In this document: positions 1 to 8,579 of the stretch, piece after piece
Layout: the number at the start of each line of letters is the position of its first letter
How positions within the stretch are numbered: the stretch's first letter is position 1
NCBI GenBank assembly: GCA_964510575.1
Contig: CAZECN010000013.1
Coordinates: forward strand, 7,167-71,166
Length of the DNA stretch: 64,000 nt
From: CALKYB01 sp964510575
GTDB taxonomy: Bacteria; Bdellovibrionota_C; UBA2361; SZUA-149; CALKYB01
Reading direction: 5' to 3'
Notes under the pieces: generated by a model
What the model saw: only the letters and a program-made list of their open reading frames with translations
Database searches by the model: none
Told to the model about the DNA's origin: nothing
Translations under genes and position numbers: made by a program

Positions 1-180
1 TCGGTTTCAGGAGCCGCTGGTAATATTGGGGCTAAGGACTTATCCAAGCTATCAAAGGAAATGGAGTTGCTTGCGGCTGAAAAAGCTGTGGGTAGCGAGC
101 AGTTGGACGTTTTTACAGACTTGGCTAATAAGACAATTGAAGTTGTAAGAGAGGCTATCGTTGAGCTTGGTAAAGCTTAA
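1..180 (+). CDS. Hpt (histidine phosphotransfer) domain protein, C-terminal end only
   Basis: The first 59 codons of the window are open in frame 1 and end at TAA 178-180. The start lies outside the window. The visible sequence begins SVSGAAGNIGA, which matches the helix around the phospho-accepting histidine of Hpt domains (consensus HxLKGxAGNIGA), followed by a second amphipathic helix. The histidine itself would be the residue just before the window. The Lys of the usual H-x-x-K-G motif appears to be Ser here. Hpt domains relay phosphate in multi-step histidine kinase pathways, either as stand-alone proteins or at the C-terminus of hybrid kinases. Which form this is cannot be seen. Confidence 0.75.
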   Translation, partial: SVSGAAGNIGAKDLSKLSKEMELLAAEKAVGSEQLDVFTDLANKTIEVVREAIVELGKA

Positions 181-205
181 GCTGATTGTTTTTCGTTAAT
201 TGCTG

Positions 206-228
206 TATACCCTTTGACTAGGGGTATA
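206..228. other. Hairpin between convergent genes
   Basis: TATACCC (206-212) and GGGTATA (222-228) form a perfect 7-bp stem with a 9-nt loop. It lies between the end of the Hpt gene and the end of the minus-strand SCO gene. There is no clear U-tract on either side, so it may be a weak or Rho-assisted 3' end for both genes. Confidence 0.35.
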
Positions 229-243
229 GAAAAAGCCAGAATT

Positions 244-849
244 TTAATCAGGTTGATTATATTCTCGCCTAACTTTCTCTAAAAGATTTTCGTAGTTATC
301 AGATTCTGCTCCTAGAGCGTAACTCCTAATTTTATTTTCCGAATCTACTAAAACTACTCTAGTTGTGTGCATCCTAGGATCGTCCATGGCACCAAGCTTA
401 AAGCCATTTTCGATGACTGAGTTCACATCATCAAGCTTTCCGGACAAAAATCTCCAACGAGGCAATTTTAAATTGTTAGCTTTTGCGTATTCTTGGAGTT
501 TTTCCGAACTATCGTAATCTGGATCAACTGACAGCGAGATAATCTGCAATGGATGATCTCCGCCTAGTTCTTCCGAGAGGTTCATGAGGTTTTGAAGGGT
601 CATTGGACAGGGCCCATTGCACCGAGTGAAAAATACATTAAAGAGCCAGGGCCCCTTGATGCTATCAGAGGAAAAAGTTTGTCCAGTTTGGTCAACAAAC
701 TTGAAGGAAGGCGCGAATCCAAAGTCAGTCTCTTCTAAAATGGGTTCTTTTAAGGTCGGATCCGAGCTGTTGTTCAAAAACTCTCTAGCGCTAGCCGCGC
801 TGAAGACTATTAGGACTGATGCTCCAAATGCAAATACTAAATCTCTCAT
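244..849 (-). CDS. SCO1/SenC-family copper chaperone (second copy in the cox locus)
   Basis: This 201-residue thioredoxin-fold protein has an N-terminal hydrophobic signal or anchor (about residues 5-21), a copper-binding CxxxC motif (C77, C81 in TRCNGPCPMTL) and the distal histidine (H161 in DPRMHTTRVV) of SCO proteins. SCO proteins deliver copper to the CuA centre of cytochrome oxidase subunit II or act as thiol oxidoreductases on it, in the periplasm or at the outer face of the inner membrane. The gene is last in the minus-strand oxidase block, and another SCO gene lies upstream of ctaC. The ATG at 849 has an AGGTG upstream at reasonable spacing. Confidence 0.9.
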   Translation of the reverse strand: MRDLVFAFGASVLIVFSAASAREFLNNSSDPTLKEPILEETDFGFAPSFKFVDQTGQTFSSDSIKGPWLFNVFFTRCNGPCPMTLQNLMNLSEELGGDHPLQIISLSVDPDYDSSEKLQEYAKANNLKLPRWRFLSGKLDDVNSVIENGFKLGAMDDPRMHTTRVVLVDSENKIRSYALGAESDNYENLLEKVRREYNQPD

Positions 850-903
850 TGGTTAGGGCACCTGATTGTAGAGAGTCATATTCTCTTTCGGTTTATACCA
901 ATC

Positions 904-1113
904 CTAGTTAGTAGCCTGGAGAAAGCCCAGGGCGAGGGCAGAGCCCATTATGAAACTGATAACCATTAGCAACTTAAAAACTTTTACCAGCATTGTTGGC
1001 AACTCTTCTTCAAGTTGTTCTCCTCGAGAATAGTCCAACACCAGGCGTTCTTTGCTACCTTCAGGATACTTTTCCTTTAGTAGTTCCATGTCTTCTTGAT
1101 CTTTCTTACTCAT
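904..1113 (-). CDS. Small membrane protein of the cytochrome oxidase operon
   Basis: This 69-residue protein has a charged N-terminal half (residues 1-40) and one hydrophobic segment (about residues 43-65) ending in FLQATN. I do not recognise a family. It lies between ctaF and the second SCO gene on the same strand, 27 bp after ctaF. An AAAGGG ribosome binding site sits upstream of its ATG. Position suggests an accessory or assembly protein of the caa3 oxidase, but nothing in the sequence proves this. Confidence 0.6.
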   Translation of the reverse strand: MSKKDQEDMELLKEKYPEGSKERLVLDYSRGEQLEEELPTMLVKVFKLLMVISFIMGSALALGFLQATN

Positions 1114-1140
1114 CCCAAACCCTTTGCTAAACGTCTTGGC

Positions 1141-1569
1141 TCAATGATGACCAGAAGACTGACCATGGTCAACGTCTTTCTTCTCAGCAGCTAACTCAGA
1201 CTGGAACGGGGTAAGTCTTTCTACTCTATTTTTAACTGATTCGTCCCCTAGAGTCCCTAGAACCATCAAGAGCCAAATAAATATAGGGTAGATAACAATC
1301 CCCCATATTAGCTTGTTCTCGTAATTCATATGCATGAAAAAGAGTGTGACTATGCCTGCCTTGAGTGTCGCTATTGAAATTGCAACTGGAAGATTGGCCC
1401 AGCCAAGGTCTACAGTAGCTATACCGCAAGTCAGTGCGGTTAGTGCAATCAGGGATAGGAATATCGTATTGTAGGTTCTTATTGGTACTATGTGACCAAG
1501 ACCCTGGTCGTGATCTTCGGCTTTAAGGCTTCCATCTCCAAGTGGCTTCCAGTTACCATGACTACCCAT
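1141..1569 (-). CDS. ctaF: Cytochrome c oxidase subunit IV (prokaryotic, caa3 type)
   Basis: This 142-residue protein has three hydrophobic segments in its middle and C-terminal parts, including the MHMNYENK turn typical of the COX4_pro family. It is a small non-catalytic subunit of the aa3/caa3 oxidase in the inner membrane. I chose the ATG at 1569 (MGSHGNW) over one ten codons further out because a strong GGGAGGAGG lies about 6-8 nt before it. The gene overlaps the ctaE stop codon by 8 nt, which implies translational coupling. The C-terminus is hydrophilic and ends in a His-rich tail (DHGQSSGHH). Confidence 0.88.
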   Translation of the reverse strand: MGSHGNWKPLGDGSLKAEDHDQGLGHIVPIRTYNTIFLSLIALTALTCGIATVDLGWANLPVAISIATLKAGIVTLFFMHMNYENKLIWGIVIYPIFIWLLMVLGTLGDESVKNRVERLTPFQSELAAEKKDVDHGQSSGHH

Positions 1570-2209
1570 GAGATCCTCCTCCCGATAAATCAATTCCACC
1601 CAACAAGTAAACTACAGGGAACAGGAATATCCAAATAACATCCACAAGGTGCCAGTAAAGTCCGATCATCTCTACTGGAGTATAATAAGTGACAGAGAAT
1701 TTTTCTTTTCTTGCCATGTCCCAAATCCATGCAATTAGACCAACTCCAACCAAGACATGCAAAGCATGGAGTGAGGTCATTACATAATAGAGACCGTAAA
1801 AAACGTTGGTACTCGGTGTGATCGCGGGGACATGGTCGATAAGTTTGGCTTTGTATTCGAAAAACTTAACAACAAAAAAACCAGAACCGAAAAGCATGGT
1901 TATTTCTAGATATCTTTTGCACTTCTTGTTCAACCCTTTCTGCGCAGCATCGACAGCTCTTACCATCCAGTATGAACTTGTTAAAAGAAACACTGTGTTT
2001 AGTGCGCCCAGTTTCCAGTTTAACGTCATTGCCCACTGGTCGAATTGCTCTAGCATTCTCCAACGGTAAAGGGCGAAAACGCAAAATAGCCCCCCAAAAA
2101 GATGGACTTCCGTTGCCAAAAACAACCACATTCCAAGCTTGGAACCATGATAGGCTGTCTCAGGCTCCCAATGGCTAAAATGTCCCGCAGGAAGCTCTTT
2201 ATGCGCCAT
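1562..2209 (-). CDS. ctaE: Cytochrome c oxidase subunit III
   Basis: This 215-residue, strongly hydrophobic protein has the usual subunit III blocks: WLFLATEVHLFGGLF near the N-terminus, YYVMTSLHALHVLVGV in the middle and YWHLVDVIWIFLFPVVYL at the C-terminus. About five membrane helices are visible, as in caa3-type enzymes. Subunit III stabilises the catalytic core and the proton uptake path. The ATG at 2209 has an AGGAGG upstream and overlaps the end of ctaD by 11 nt; its own end overlaps ctaF. The three genes therefore form a coupled ctaD-ctaE-ctaF set. Confidence 0.96.
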   Translation of the reverse strand: MAHKELPAGHFSHWEPETAYHGSKLGMWLFLATEVHLFGGLFCVFALYRWRMLEQFDQWAMTLNWKLGALNTVFLLTSSYWMVRAVDAAQKGLNKKCKRYLEITMLFGSGFFVVKFFEYKAKLIDHVPAITPSTNVFYGLYYVMTSLHALHVLVGVGLIAWIWDMARKEKFSVTYYTPVEMIGLYWHLVDVIWIFLFPVVYLLGGIDLSGGGSHG

Positions 2210-3890
2210 GAGTGGCTCCTCCTTTTACAGTTTCTTCTTCAACTTCTTTGTCGTATGCGTAGAATCCCTCGTCTACTTGAGGAATCTCTTCAAAGTTTTC
2301 ATGGATAGGAGGTGAGTCCGCTTTCCATTCAAGCGTCAGGGCTCTCCAGGGGTTAGCATCACATTTTTTACCAGTGAAGATAGACACGAAAAGATTTCCA
2401 AAAACTAGCGCGTAGCCAAGTCCGTTGAACATAGCAAACTTGGTGCTAAGCTGATGAAGATCTGTAAATTCTTCTGGATAGCTCGCGTAACGTCTAGGCA
2501 TACCTTCCATTCCAAGAATAAATTGAGGCAAGAACGTTCCGTTAAACCCTACGAATAGAATTAACCAACCTAGCTTAGCTACAGGCTGGTTGTACATCTT
2601 TCCAAACATCTTTGGGAACCAGTAGTGGAGACCAGCGACCAGTCCAATAACAGCCCCTCCCTGGATGGTGTAGTGAAAGTGAGCAACAACAAAATATGTA
2701 TCGTGATAATGAGCGTCGGTTGCGAGCGTAGCTAAGTGAATTCCAGTAGTTCCCGCTATCATGAACAAAAAGACAAAACTCATCGCGTAAAGCATCGGAG
2801 TATCCCAGTGGATAGAGCCCTTATACATGGTGCAAATCCAGTTAAAGACTTTAATCGCCGTAGGAACCGCCACGAAGAATGTTAGGAAGGAGAAAATATA
2901 TCGAGCCATGTTCGACATTCCCGCAACAAACATATGGTGCCCCCATACTAAGAGCGCGATTGCTGCAATTCCCACACTGGCGAAAACAATTGAAGTGTAA
3001 CCGAAAATCGGCTTTCGAGAGAAAACCGGGATGATTTCACTAACAATTCCCATCGCTGGTAGAATCATAATGTAAACTACTGGGTGAGAATAAAACCAAA
3101 ATAGGTGCTCAAAAAGAACAGGATCTCCACCTACTGCTGGGTCGAAGACCCCAATGCCAAAAATGTTCTCAGCAATAAGGAGTAGTAAGGTGATACCTAC
3201 AATAGGAGTAGCTACTACTTGAAGTATGGAAGTTGCATACATTGACCAAACAAAGAGAGGCAATTTGTCCCAGGTAAGCCCAGGAGCCCTCATTTTGTGA
3301 ATGGTGACCAAAAAGTTCACCCCGGTCATAATAGAAGAGAAACCGAGAATGAACGCAGCAAAGGTCATTAGAATCACCCCATAACCATTTTCCTGAATGG
3401 AGTAAGGAGCATAAAAGGTCCATCCAGTATCTATGCCTTGAGAGACTGCCAGCAGGGCAATGAAAGAGCCTAGGGTGTACACCCAAAAGCTATGTCGGTT
3501 TAACTTGGGAAAGGCTACGTCTTTAGCTCCTACCATTAGAGGGAGTAGGAAATTTCCCAAGGTGGCTGGAATTCCAGGCACGATAAATAGAAAGATCATA
3601 ATTACACCATGCAGCGTAAAAGCTGTGTTGTAATTAGACTTGGCTTTAGTATCCAATTGTTGAGGGCTTAGCGTCTCTGCGTCGTCTCCAAATACCAGAG
3701 TGTCAGCAGCTGGAGTGAATAACTCCATTCTCACTGCTAGAGCTGCCGCTCCACCAAGGAAAAAGAAAATTAGAATCGAAGCTAAATACATTAGCCCCAA
3801 TCGTTTGTGGTCAATGGTCATCCACCAAGACCATAAACCTTTTTCCCAGTTCAGATAGTTTAGTTTTTTTCCGTCTGCAGTTGTTCCCAC
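2199..3890 (-). CDS. ctaD: Cytochrome c oxidase subunit I, type A2 heme-copper oxidase
   Basis: This 563-residue catalytic subunit reduces O2 to water and pumps protons. About twelve membrane helices are visible. Heme and copper ligands can be read in LHGVIMIF (low-spin heme His), YSHPVVYIM (CuB His plus the His-Tyr pair), WGHHMF (two CuB His) and HDTYFVVAHFHY (heme a3 and heme a His). The loop before CuB reads YSHPxVY and not GHPEVY. That is the signature of the A2 subfamily, which uses the YS motif in place of the D-channel glutamate and is typical of caa3 enzymes. The start is GTG at 3888-3890 with a GAGAG upstream. Confidence 0.98.
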   Translation of the reverse strand: MGTTADGKKLNYLNWEKGLWSWWMTIDHKRLGLMYLASILIFFFLGGAAALAVRMELFTPAADTLVFGDDAETLSPQQLDTKAKSNYNTAFTLHGVIMIFLFIVPGIPATLGNFLLPLMVGAKDVAFPKLNRHSFWVYTLGSFIALLAVSQGIDTGWTFYAPYSIQENGYGVILMTFAAFILGFSSIMTGVNFLVTIHKMRAPGLTWDKLPLFVWSMYATSILQVVATPIVGITLLLLIAENIFGIGVFDPAVGGDPVLFEHLFWFYSHPVVYIMILPAMGIVSEIIPVFSRKPIFGYTSIVFASVGIAAIALLVWGHHMFVAGMSNMARYIFSFLTFFVAVPTAIKVFNWICTMYKGSIHWDTPMLYAMSFVFLFMIAGTTGIHLATLATDAHYHDTYFVVAHFHYTIQGGAVIGLVAGLHYWFPKMFGKMYNQPVAKLGWLILFVGFNGTFLPQFILGMEGMPRRYASYPEEFTDLHQLSTKFAMFNGLGYALVFGNLFVSIFTGKKCDANPWRALTLEWKADSPPIHENFEEIPQVDEGFYAYDKEVEEETVKGGATHGA

Positions 3891-3936
3891 TTTGTTCTCT
3901 CTTGATTGGTTATAGACTTAAATTACGTGGTTCTTT

Positions 3937-4890
3937 CTATGGTTTTTGAGCCTTGATGAAAGCGATTAAGGCATCAATTTCTTTGTCGTTTAGCTGACCT
4001 TCAAAGGAAGGCATGACATTTTGGTAGCCAGAAACAATTTGCTTCGCTGAGTTTAGAATTGAAGTTCTCAAATAGTTTTCGTCTGCTACAGCCGGCTCGC
4101 CTTCAGTGAACTCTCTGTTCGCTCCATACAGGCCTTTGAAGGTTGGTCCTACTACCTTAGACCCGTCCAGAGAATGACATGTGATACAGGCTTTCTCGTT
4201 ATATAACTTGGCACCCAGCTCCAGGGGACTAAGCTCGATAGCCCCTCTTTCTTGAATAAAATCGTTGTATTGGGCTCGGCTAACAACTTTGAGGCCTGCT
4301 CGCATTCCAGAATGGTTAACACCACAATATTCAGCACAAAAAATGGGAAAAACCCCACCAGGCTGCTCATCACTGGTAATAGTTGGAGTGAACCAAAGGT
4401 AGCTATAGCGGTCTCCCCTCAAGTCTTCTTTGACCCTCATCGACGGAATGAAAAAGCTATGTAAAACGTCAGAGGACTTCATTACGAGTTTGATTGGCTC
4501 GCCAACTGGAACAACTAATTCTGTAGAGGAGGTCTTGCCGTTTTCGTAAGTAAAGTTCCAACCCCACTTGAAACCTGTAACTCCGATTTCGGTGGCATTG
4601 GCCGGTGGCGTTCTCATTTCTTTATAGACGTCGAAGCCGATGTAGAAACAGTAAACACAAACTATACTCGGGATAACAGTCCAAACGATTTCTAAGTTTA
4701 GGTTATGGTCTGCTTTACTTGAAGGAGCGGAATGTTTTCCCGCTCGGTAGCGAATCGCAAAGTAAAGCATGACTGCAGTTATTGCTACCGTACAAATGGT
4801 AGAGACATCCGTAATCCAATTATTCATCCAGTCAACGCGGTCTGCCCAAGTGCTGGCTTGAATTGGCATGTAATCAAAAAAGTCGAACAT
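3937..4890 (-). CDS. ctaC: Cytochrome c oxidase subunit II with fused cytochrome c domain (caa3)
   Basis: This 317-residue protein has two N-terminal membrane helices (about 31-48 and 68-88), a cupredoxin domain and a C-terminal cytochrome c domain. CuA ligands are visible: H144, then C185, C189, H193 and M196 in FCAEYCGVNHSGM. The heme c site is C235-x-x-C238-H239. The fused cytochrome c marks a caa3-type oxidase, in which electrons enter through the covalently bound heme c. The gene lies 6 bp after the SCO gene and precedes ctaD by 46 bp. The Shine-Dalgarno (AGGAGAG) lies rather far, about 14 nt, from the ATG. Confidence 0.97.
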   Translation of the reverse strand: MFDFFDYMPIQASTWADRVDWMNNWITDVSTICTVAITAVMLYFAIRYRAGKHSAPSSKADHNLNLEIVWTVIPSIVCVYCFYIGFDVYKEMRTPPANATEIGVTGFKWGWNFTYENGKTSSTELVVPVGEPIKLVMKSSDVLHSFFIPSMRVKEDLRGDRYSYLWFTPTITSDEQPGGVFPIFCAEYCGVNHSGMRAGLKVVSRAQYNDFIQERGAIELSPLELGAKLYNEKACITCHSLDGSKVVGPTFKGLYGANREFTEGEPAVADENYLRTSILNSAKQIVSGYQNVMPSFEGQLNDKEIDALIAFIKAQKP

Positions 4891-4896
4891 GATTAG

Positions 4897-5754
4897 CTAG
4901 ATACTCTCCTGTTTCTTCAAAATAAAAATCATTGTCCCTAGTCCTAGTAGGGTAAGTCCACCAACAACCTGAAGTAGCTTTAATATTGCTAAGCTATATT
5001 GACCCTTAGTGGGATCAAAGCGGAAGCAATATAACAAAATCCGGTCAAATGCACTGCCAATAATTCCTTCAGAAGCCTCGATTAAGGCCAATCTGAGACT
5101 CTTACCTTTCAGTGGAAAACCGTAAATATAGTGGGTAATTTTCCCGGTGGGGCTTACTAGCATCATCGCGCTGGAATGCGAATACTCTTCACCATCTAAT
5201 ACATAGTTAAACCCTACTTGGTTCATTAGTTTTTTAACGGGATCTGGTTCTCCAGTTAAAAACTGCCAGCCCTTCTCTAAAGAGGAACTATCCAGTTCGC
5301 CCTCTAGTTTTCCAGGCTCATCCAAAAGTGCTGAGAGGTAGGCTTTCTGCTTACTTGCTGCTAGCGGATGTTTTTCGCCCTCAGCAAAGCTCACTGTCGC
5401 TATATTAAAGTCTTCTCCTGGTTTAAGGTCTTGGTCTCTTAAACCATCTAAAAGACCGTTAAGGGTTAAGCTGCATAATCGTGGACAACGGTAGTAAACC
5501 GGCACAATTATTGTAGGTCTTTGGGGTTTAAGTATCCTTCTAAGAGGTAGAGTGTCACCATTTGTCGTTGTGAAAACTAGGTCTAAATCTATCTTGTCAT
5601 CTAACTTTTCGACAACCCCAGCTACTGCAGGAATTTCCTCCGGCTTTTTGGTCGCATGGGCTTCAGTCTCTAGGGAGAAAGAGATGGCAGCAAAAAAGGA
5701 GAGTAGCTTAAAGCCGAGCGCTAGATAGTTTTCAGCCTTTTTCAAACAAAGCAT
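4897..5754 (-). CDS. SCO1/SenC-family copper chaperone with C-terminal membrane helix
   Basis: This 285-residue protein has a signal sequence (residues 1-34), a thioredoxin-like domain with CxxxC (C90, C94 in YYRCPRLCSLT) and the conserved distal His (H193 in YSHSSAMML). A further membrane helix near the C-terminus (about 258-278) is followed by KKQ. This form, with a C-terminal anchor, is often found directly before ctaC in caa3 operons and is expected to metallate CuA. It is the first gene of the ctaCDEF run. No good Shine-Dalgarno precedes the ATG at 5754, so the start is less certain than the family. Confidence 0.9.
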   Translation of the reverse strand: MLCLKKAENYLALGFKLLSFFAAISFSLETEAHATKKPEEIPAVAGVVEKLDDKIDLDLVFTTTNGDTLPLRRILKPQRPTIIVPVYYRCPRLCSLTLNGLLDGLRDQDLKPGEDFNIATVSFAEGEKHPLAASKQKAYLSALLDEPGKLEGELDSSSLEKGWQFLTGEPDPVKKLMNQVGFNYVLDGEEYSHSSAMMLVSPTGKITHYIYGFPLKGKSLRLALIEASEGIIGSAFDRILLYCFRFDPTKGQYSLAILKLLQVVGGLTLLGLGTMIFILKKQESI

Positions 5755-5917
5755 AAATTTAGAGTGACAATATTATTATAAATTACCAACAATTTAGGGA
5801 TTGTATACAAGATAAGATCGGCTATTTAAAGACTATCTTGCCGGAAATGTTATGTTTTCACGATCAGCCATTAAAAATAGTCAGTTATCACTATATGGAC
5901 AGTTGGGGAGTCTTTAA

Positions 5918-6688
5918 TCAGTTTTTCTTTGATTTGGGATTTCTAGGAAAAGCCTGCAATAGGAAAGAAACGCTTAGAGTAGCAAAAGCCAAGATAATCC
6001 ATTCAAAAGTATAACCGTAGTGAACTTCGGGCGGTACATCAATTTTCACATCCTCAGCAGGGTAAACTGGCGAGCGAGGATCGAATTCTGTTTTACTCAA
6101 GCGCTGAAGAAAAAATCCTTCGATAACAGGGTAGGGAAGTTGTCGAGCCATCGCATCAATTTCTGGGTAGAGAAACTTATGCGCGAAAGGTTTTCCATCT
6201 CCTGTTTCAGGGTTGGAGGGCGTGAGTATCTTCTTTGAAACGGAGAGTTGAACAATGGCTTCAATATTGGGTTCTTTCTCCGCTTGGGAATTATATTTAG
6301 TCCAGGTTTCAGGTGTTCGATCTTCAAAGGGAATAAATCCTCGGCTAACAATTACTGCTTGCTCAGAGCCTTCTAATTTAAAAGGCGCCAACAACCAATA
6401 CCCGGAGCCTGTCGAATAGGTTCTGTTGATCACAATAGCTTGTCTCTCAAAGTCGTAGCTACCTTTAGCACTGACTTTCTTATGAAGAAGTTCTTTAGGT
6501 TTGGAAAAATTCTCCGAAAAGTTAGAGAGAGGCTCAGCTTCCAACGTTGAATTACTTTTTAATTGTTCAATTAAATCAACCTTGAACTTGTATCGTTCCC
6601 ATTGCCAAGCCGAGGCTTTAAGCATAACTGCAGCAAGCAGTATGGCAAAGATGGTCTTGAAGGCAGAGAATTCAAATCTTTTGAACAT
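5918..6688 (-). CDS. SURF1-family cytochrome oxidase assembly protein
   Basis: This 256-residue protein has the SURF1 layout: one membrane helix at the N-terminus (about 10-28), a periplasmic domain containing GSYDFERQ, the YWLLAPFKL block and VSRGFIPFEDR, and a second helix near the C-terminus (EWIILAFATLSVSFLL). SURF1 assists insertion of heme a into oxidase subunit I. It is divided from the SCO-ctaCDEF block by about 160 bp on the same strand. That gap holds no ORF I can support. Heme a synthesis genes (ctaA, ctaB) are not in the window. Confidence 0.9.
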   Translation of the reverse strand: MFKRFEFSAFKTIFAILLAAVMLKASAWQWERYKFKVDLIEQLKSNSTLEAEPLSNFSENFSKPKELLHKKVSAKGSYDFERQAIVINRTYSTGSGYWLLAPFKLEGSEQAVIVSRGFIPFEDRTPETWTKYNSQAEKEPNIEAIVQLSVSKKILTPSNPETGDGKPFAHKFLYPEIDAMARQLPYPVIEGFFLQRLSKTEFDPRSPVYPAEDVKIDVPPEVHYGYTFEWIILAFATLSVSFLLQAFPRNPKSKKN

Positions 6689-6815
6689 AGGGGGAATCTA
6701 ACCCGCGCTACTTCTAATTACAACGAAGTCAAAAAAGAAGTCTGTCCCTAATCCAAAAACATTCGATTAATAAAACCAAAATAGGAAAATAAGACAGAGT
6801 CCTTTTCTAAATTTA

Positions 6816-7079
6816 TTAGTTAATTAAAGCTTCTGCATCTATTCCTGTTTGGCAGAGTGCCATTACTCTCTGCAGTTCACCGGCTAGACCAAAAGGATCT
6901 TCCTCGGCTTTACCAACAATACCAATTAATTGGTCAATTTCTGCGGATAATGCATTTAGATTATCAACGATCTGAGCTGATTTGGATCTAGTATTTGCCA
7001 TGCTTGCCTCGAGATCTAAATTCTTAGCATTCGCATCTTTCAAATTTAGGTTGGGATCATGCATCGCCAACCTGGTCAA
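6816..7079 (-). CDS. Small hypothetical protein, start uncertain
   Basis: The frame from TTG 7079 encodes 87 residues, mostly charged helix (SAQIVDNLNALSAEIDQLIG), ending EALIN. I recognise no family. An ATG five codons further in (7064) is an alternative start. The same frame stays open upstream to a stop at 7209-7211 and still reads as plausible protein. A clear AGGAGG at 7140-7145 is followed by no ATG, GTG or TTG at normal spacing. The real start could therefore be non-canonical, or the gene could be damaged at its 5' end. Confidence 0.45.
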   Translation of the reverse strand: MTRLAMHDPNLNLKDANAKNLDLEASMANTRSKSAQIVDNLNALSAEIDQLIGIVGKAEEDPFGLAGELQRVMALCQTGIDAEALIN

Positions 7080-7309
7080 AAGAGCACTGAAATCATCAAG
7101 GGCTTTTTGGGCTGAGTGTAGAAAACCTGGCTGGGTTAACCTCCTAGTGGATTTGATTCGAACAGACTTCGACCTGAGGAAATAGTTCCCCCTGATCCAA
7201 AACTGCCTTTAACCTTCTACCGGCCGGAAAAGCTCTTTTTGTAGTAAATAAGTCAACTTTACCAATCTCCTTACAATTTCTATAGTAAAAACTTCACTAA
7301 AGGACGTAA

Positions 7310-7336
7310 AAAAAGCCGAGCAATGCTCGGCTTTTT
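7310..7336 (-). terminator. Rho-independent terminator of the DsbA-like gene
   Basis: A 12-bp stem (7310-7321 and 7325-7336, core GCCGAGC/GCTCGGC) with a 3-nt loop is followed on the minus strand by a run of T. It sits 22 bp after the end of the minus-strand DsbA-like gene. Confidence 0.85.
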
Positions 7337-7358
7337 CGTTACTACTAGCATACTGCCT

Positions 7359-8114
7359 TCAGCCTTTATTCTTCTCCAACCAACGGTCGATGATCATTTT
7401 GAAATGTTCAAAAGGTCTCGCACCTTTAACTGATACGCCGTTTACAAAGAAACCAGGAGTTCCTCTGATACCGTTTTTGGCAGCAATCGCCATATCGGAG
7501 TCGATTTGTTTGTCGTATTTACCGCTTTTATAATCAGTTTTAAATTTCTCAACATCGAGGCCAATGTCCTTAGCTGTCTTGATGAAGAAGGGTTCCTTTA
7601 AGTTTTTCTGATTTTGAAAAAGCTTGTCGTGCATTTCCCAGAATTTACCTTGCTCATGAGCAGCCATTGTAGCTCTCGCAGCAGGCTTGGCATTTTTGTG
7701 GAATGCTAGAGGCAGATGTTTGAAGACAACTTTCACGTCTTTAGGATAGGCTTTGAGAACCTGTTCCATTACATCCTTTCCTCTAGAACAATAAGGGCAT
7801 TCGAAGTCTGAGAATTCAACTACTGTAACTTTAGCGTTCTCAGGGCCTTTAAAAGGACTACCTTCAAGTGGAATCTCTACCGGGTTATCAAACTCTTTTT
7901 CCATCGCCTTGGCTTGGTCTTGCTGAGCTTTCTGCTGCTGCTTGACCCGTTGGTTTTGGAAATGTTTTTGCAAAGCGCCGCTTACAGTATCGAGGTTTTT
8001 CTCGTCTTTTAAATAAGCGCCCATCAACTTGTTGAACTCGGCCTGGTCAAGAGCAAGTGCCGGAGTTGAGAAAAGCACCAAGGCTCCAACTAAAAGTGAA
8101 ATTTTCTTAATCAT
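7359..8114 (-). CDS. DsbA-family thiol:disulfide oxidoreductase (Thioredoxin_4 type)
   Basis: This 251-residue protein has a signal peptide (residues 1-22, cleavage probably after ALA), a charged helical stretch rich in Gln and Lys (about 50-75), then a thioredoxin fold with helical insert. The active site is C106-P-Y-C109 in FSDFECPYCSRG. The cis-proline region reads GIRGTPGFFVNG. Proteins of this type oxidise or isomerise disulfides of exported proteins in the periplasm. The ATG at 8114 has an AGGGA at good spacing. The gene is transcribed alone and ends at a strong terminator. Confidence 0.9.
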   Translation of the reverse strand: MIKKISLLVGALVLFSTPALALDQAEFNKLMGAYLKDEKNLDTVSGALQKHFQNQRVKQQQKAQQDQAKAMEKEFDNPVEIPLEGSPFKGPENAKVTVVEFSDFECPYCSRGKDVMEQVLKAYPKDVKVVFKHLPLAFHKNAKPAARATMAAHEQGKFWEMHDKLFQNQKNLKEPFFIKTAKDIGLDVEKFKTDYKSGKYDKQIDSDMAIAAKNGIRGTPGFFVNGVSVKGARPFEHFKMIIDRWLEKNKG

Positions 8115-8579
8115 TAATAATCCCTAAAATTTTTTGTATCGAAACAGCAAAGCTTTTAGCGTAAACAAATAAACGCCTGGCCCGGCTTCTTCGGGCTTCG
8201 CCTGTGAGCAAATCAAATTTTGATAGTCCTTACAAACTATCTATCAACACCATTTATCAACAGGCTCTTTTAATAAAGACGACTGCCTAGCTGACTTAAT
8301 GCAAAAGGCTCTACTGTGGATAAGGGGTGGTAGGGGTTCCATTATCAGAGAGCCAGAAAAGAATATTAAATAAAAAGTTATCTCTGAAACCAGCCAAGAA
8401 TTACCCTTTAAGTAATAAGAGTAATATTTTCAGTGTTTTAAGTGTTTAAAGTTTAATATTATGGGAATTAACTAGACAGTTGTTACACGTATCTAGTCGG
8501 GTTTTATCTCAGCTCTCGAGGCATCTATTAAAGAGTAACAGAGAAAATCTAAAACCCCGACTTTGTTAGTTAATTATTT
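8115..8579. other. Intergenic region and leader of the lysine/beta-lysine operon
   Basis: This 465-bp gap separates the divergent DsbA-like gene from the operon at 8580. I see no gene in it. Near its right end, AGTCGGGTTTTA (8495-8506) can pair with TAAAACCCCGACT (8550-8562). That makes a 12-bp stem with one bulge and a 43-nt loop, closing 17 nt before the ATG at 8580. A smaller GCCCG/CGGGC hairpin lies at about 8177-8194, near the DsbA-like start. The region around 8430-8465 is AT-rich and may hold the promoter, but no convincing -35/-10 pair stands out. Confidence 0.45.
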
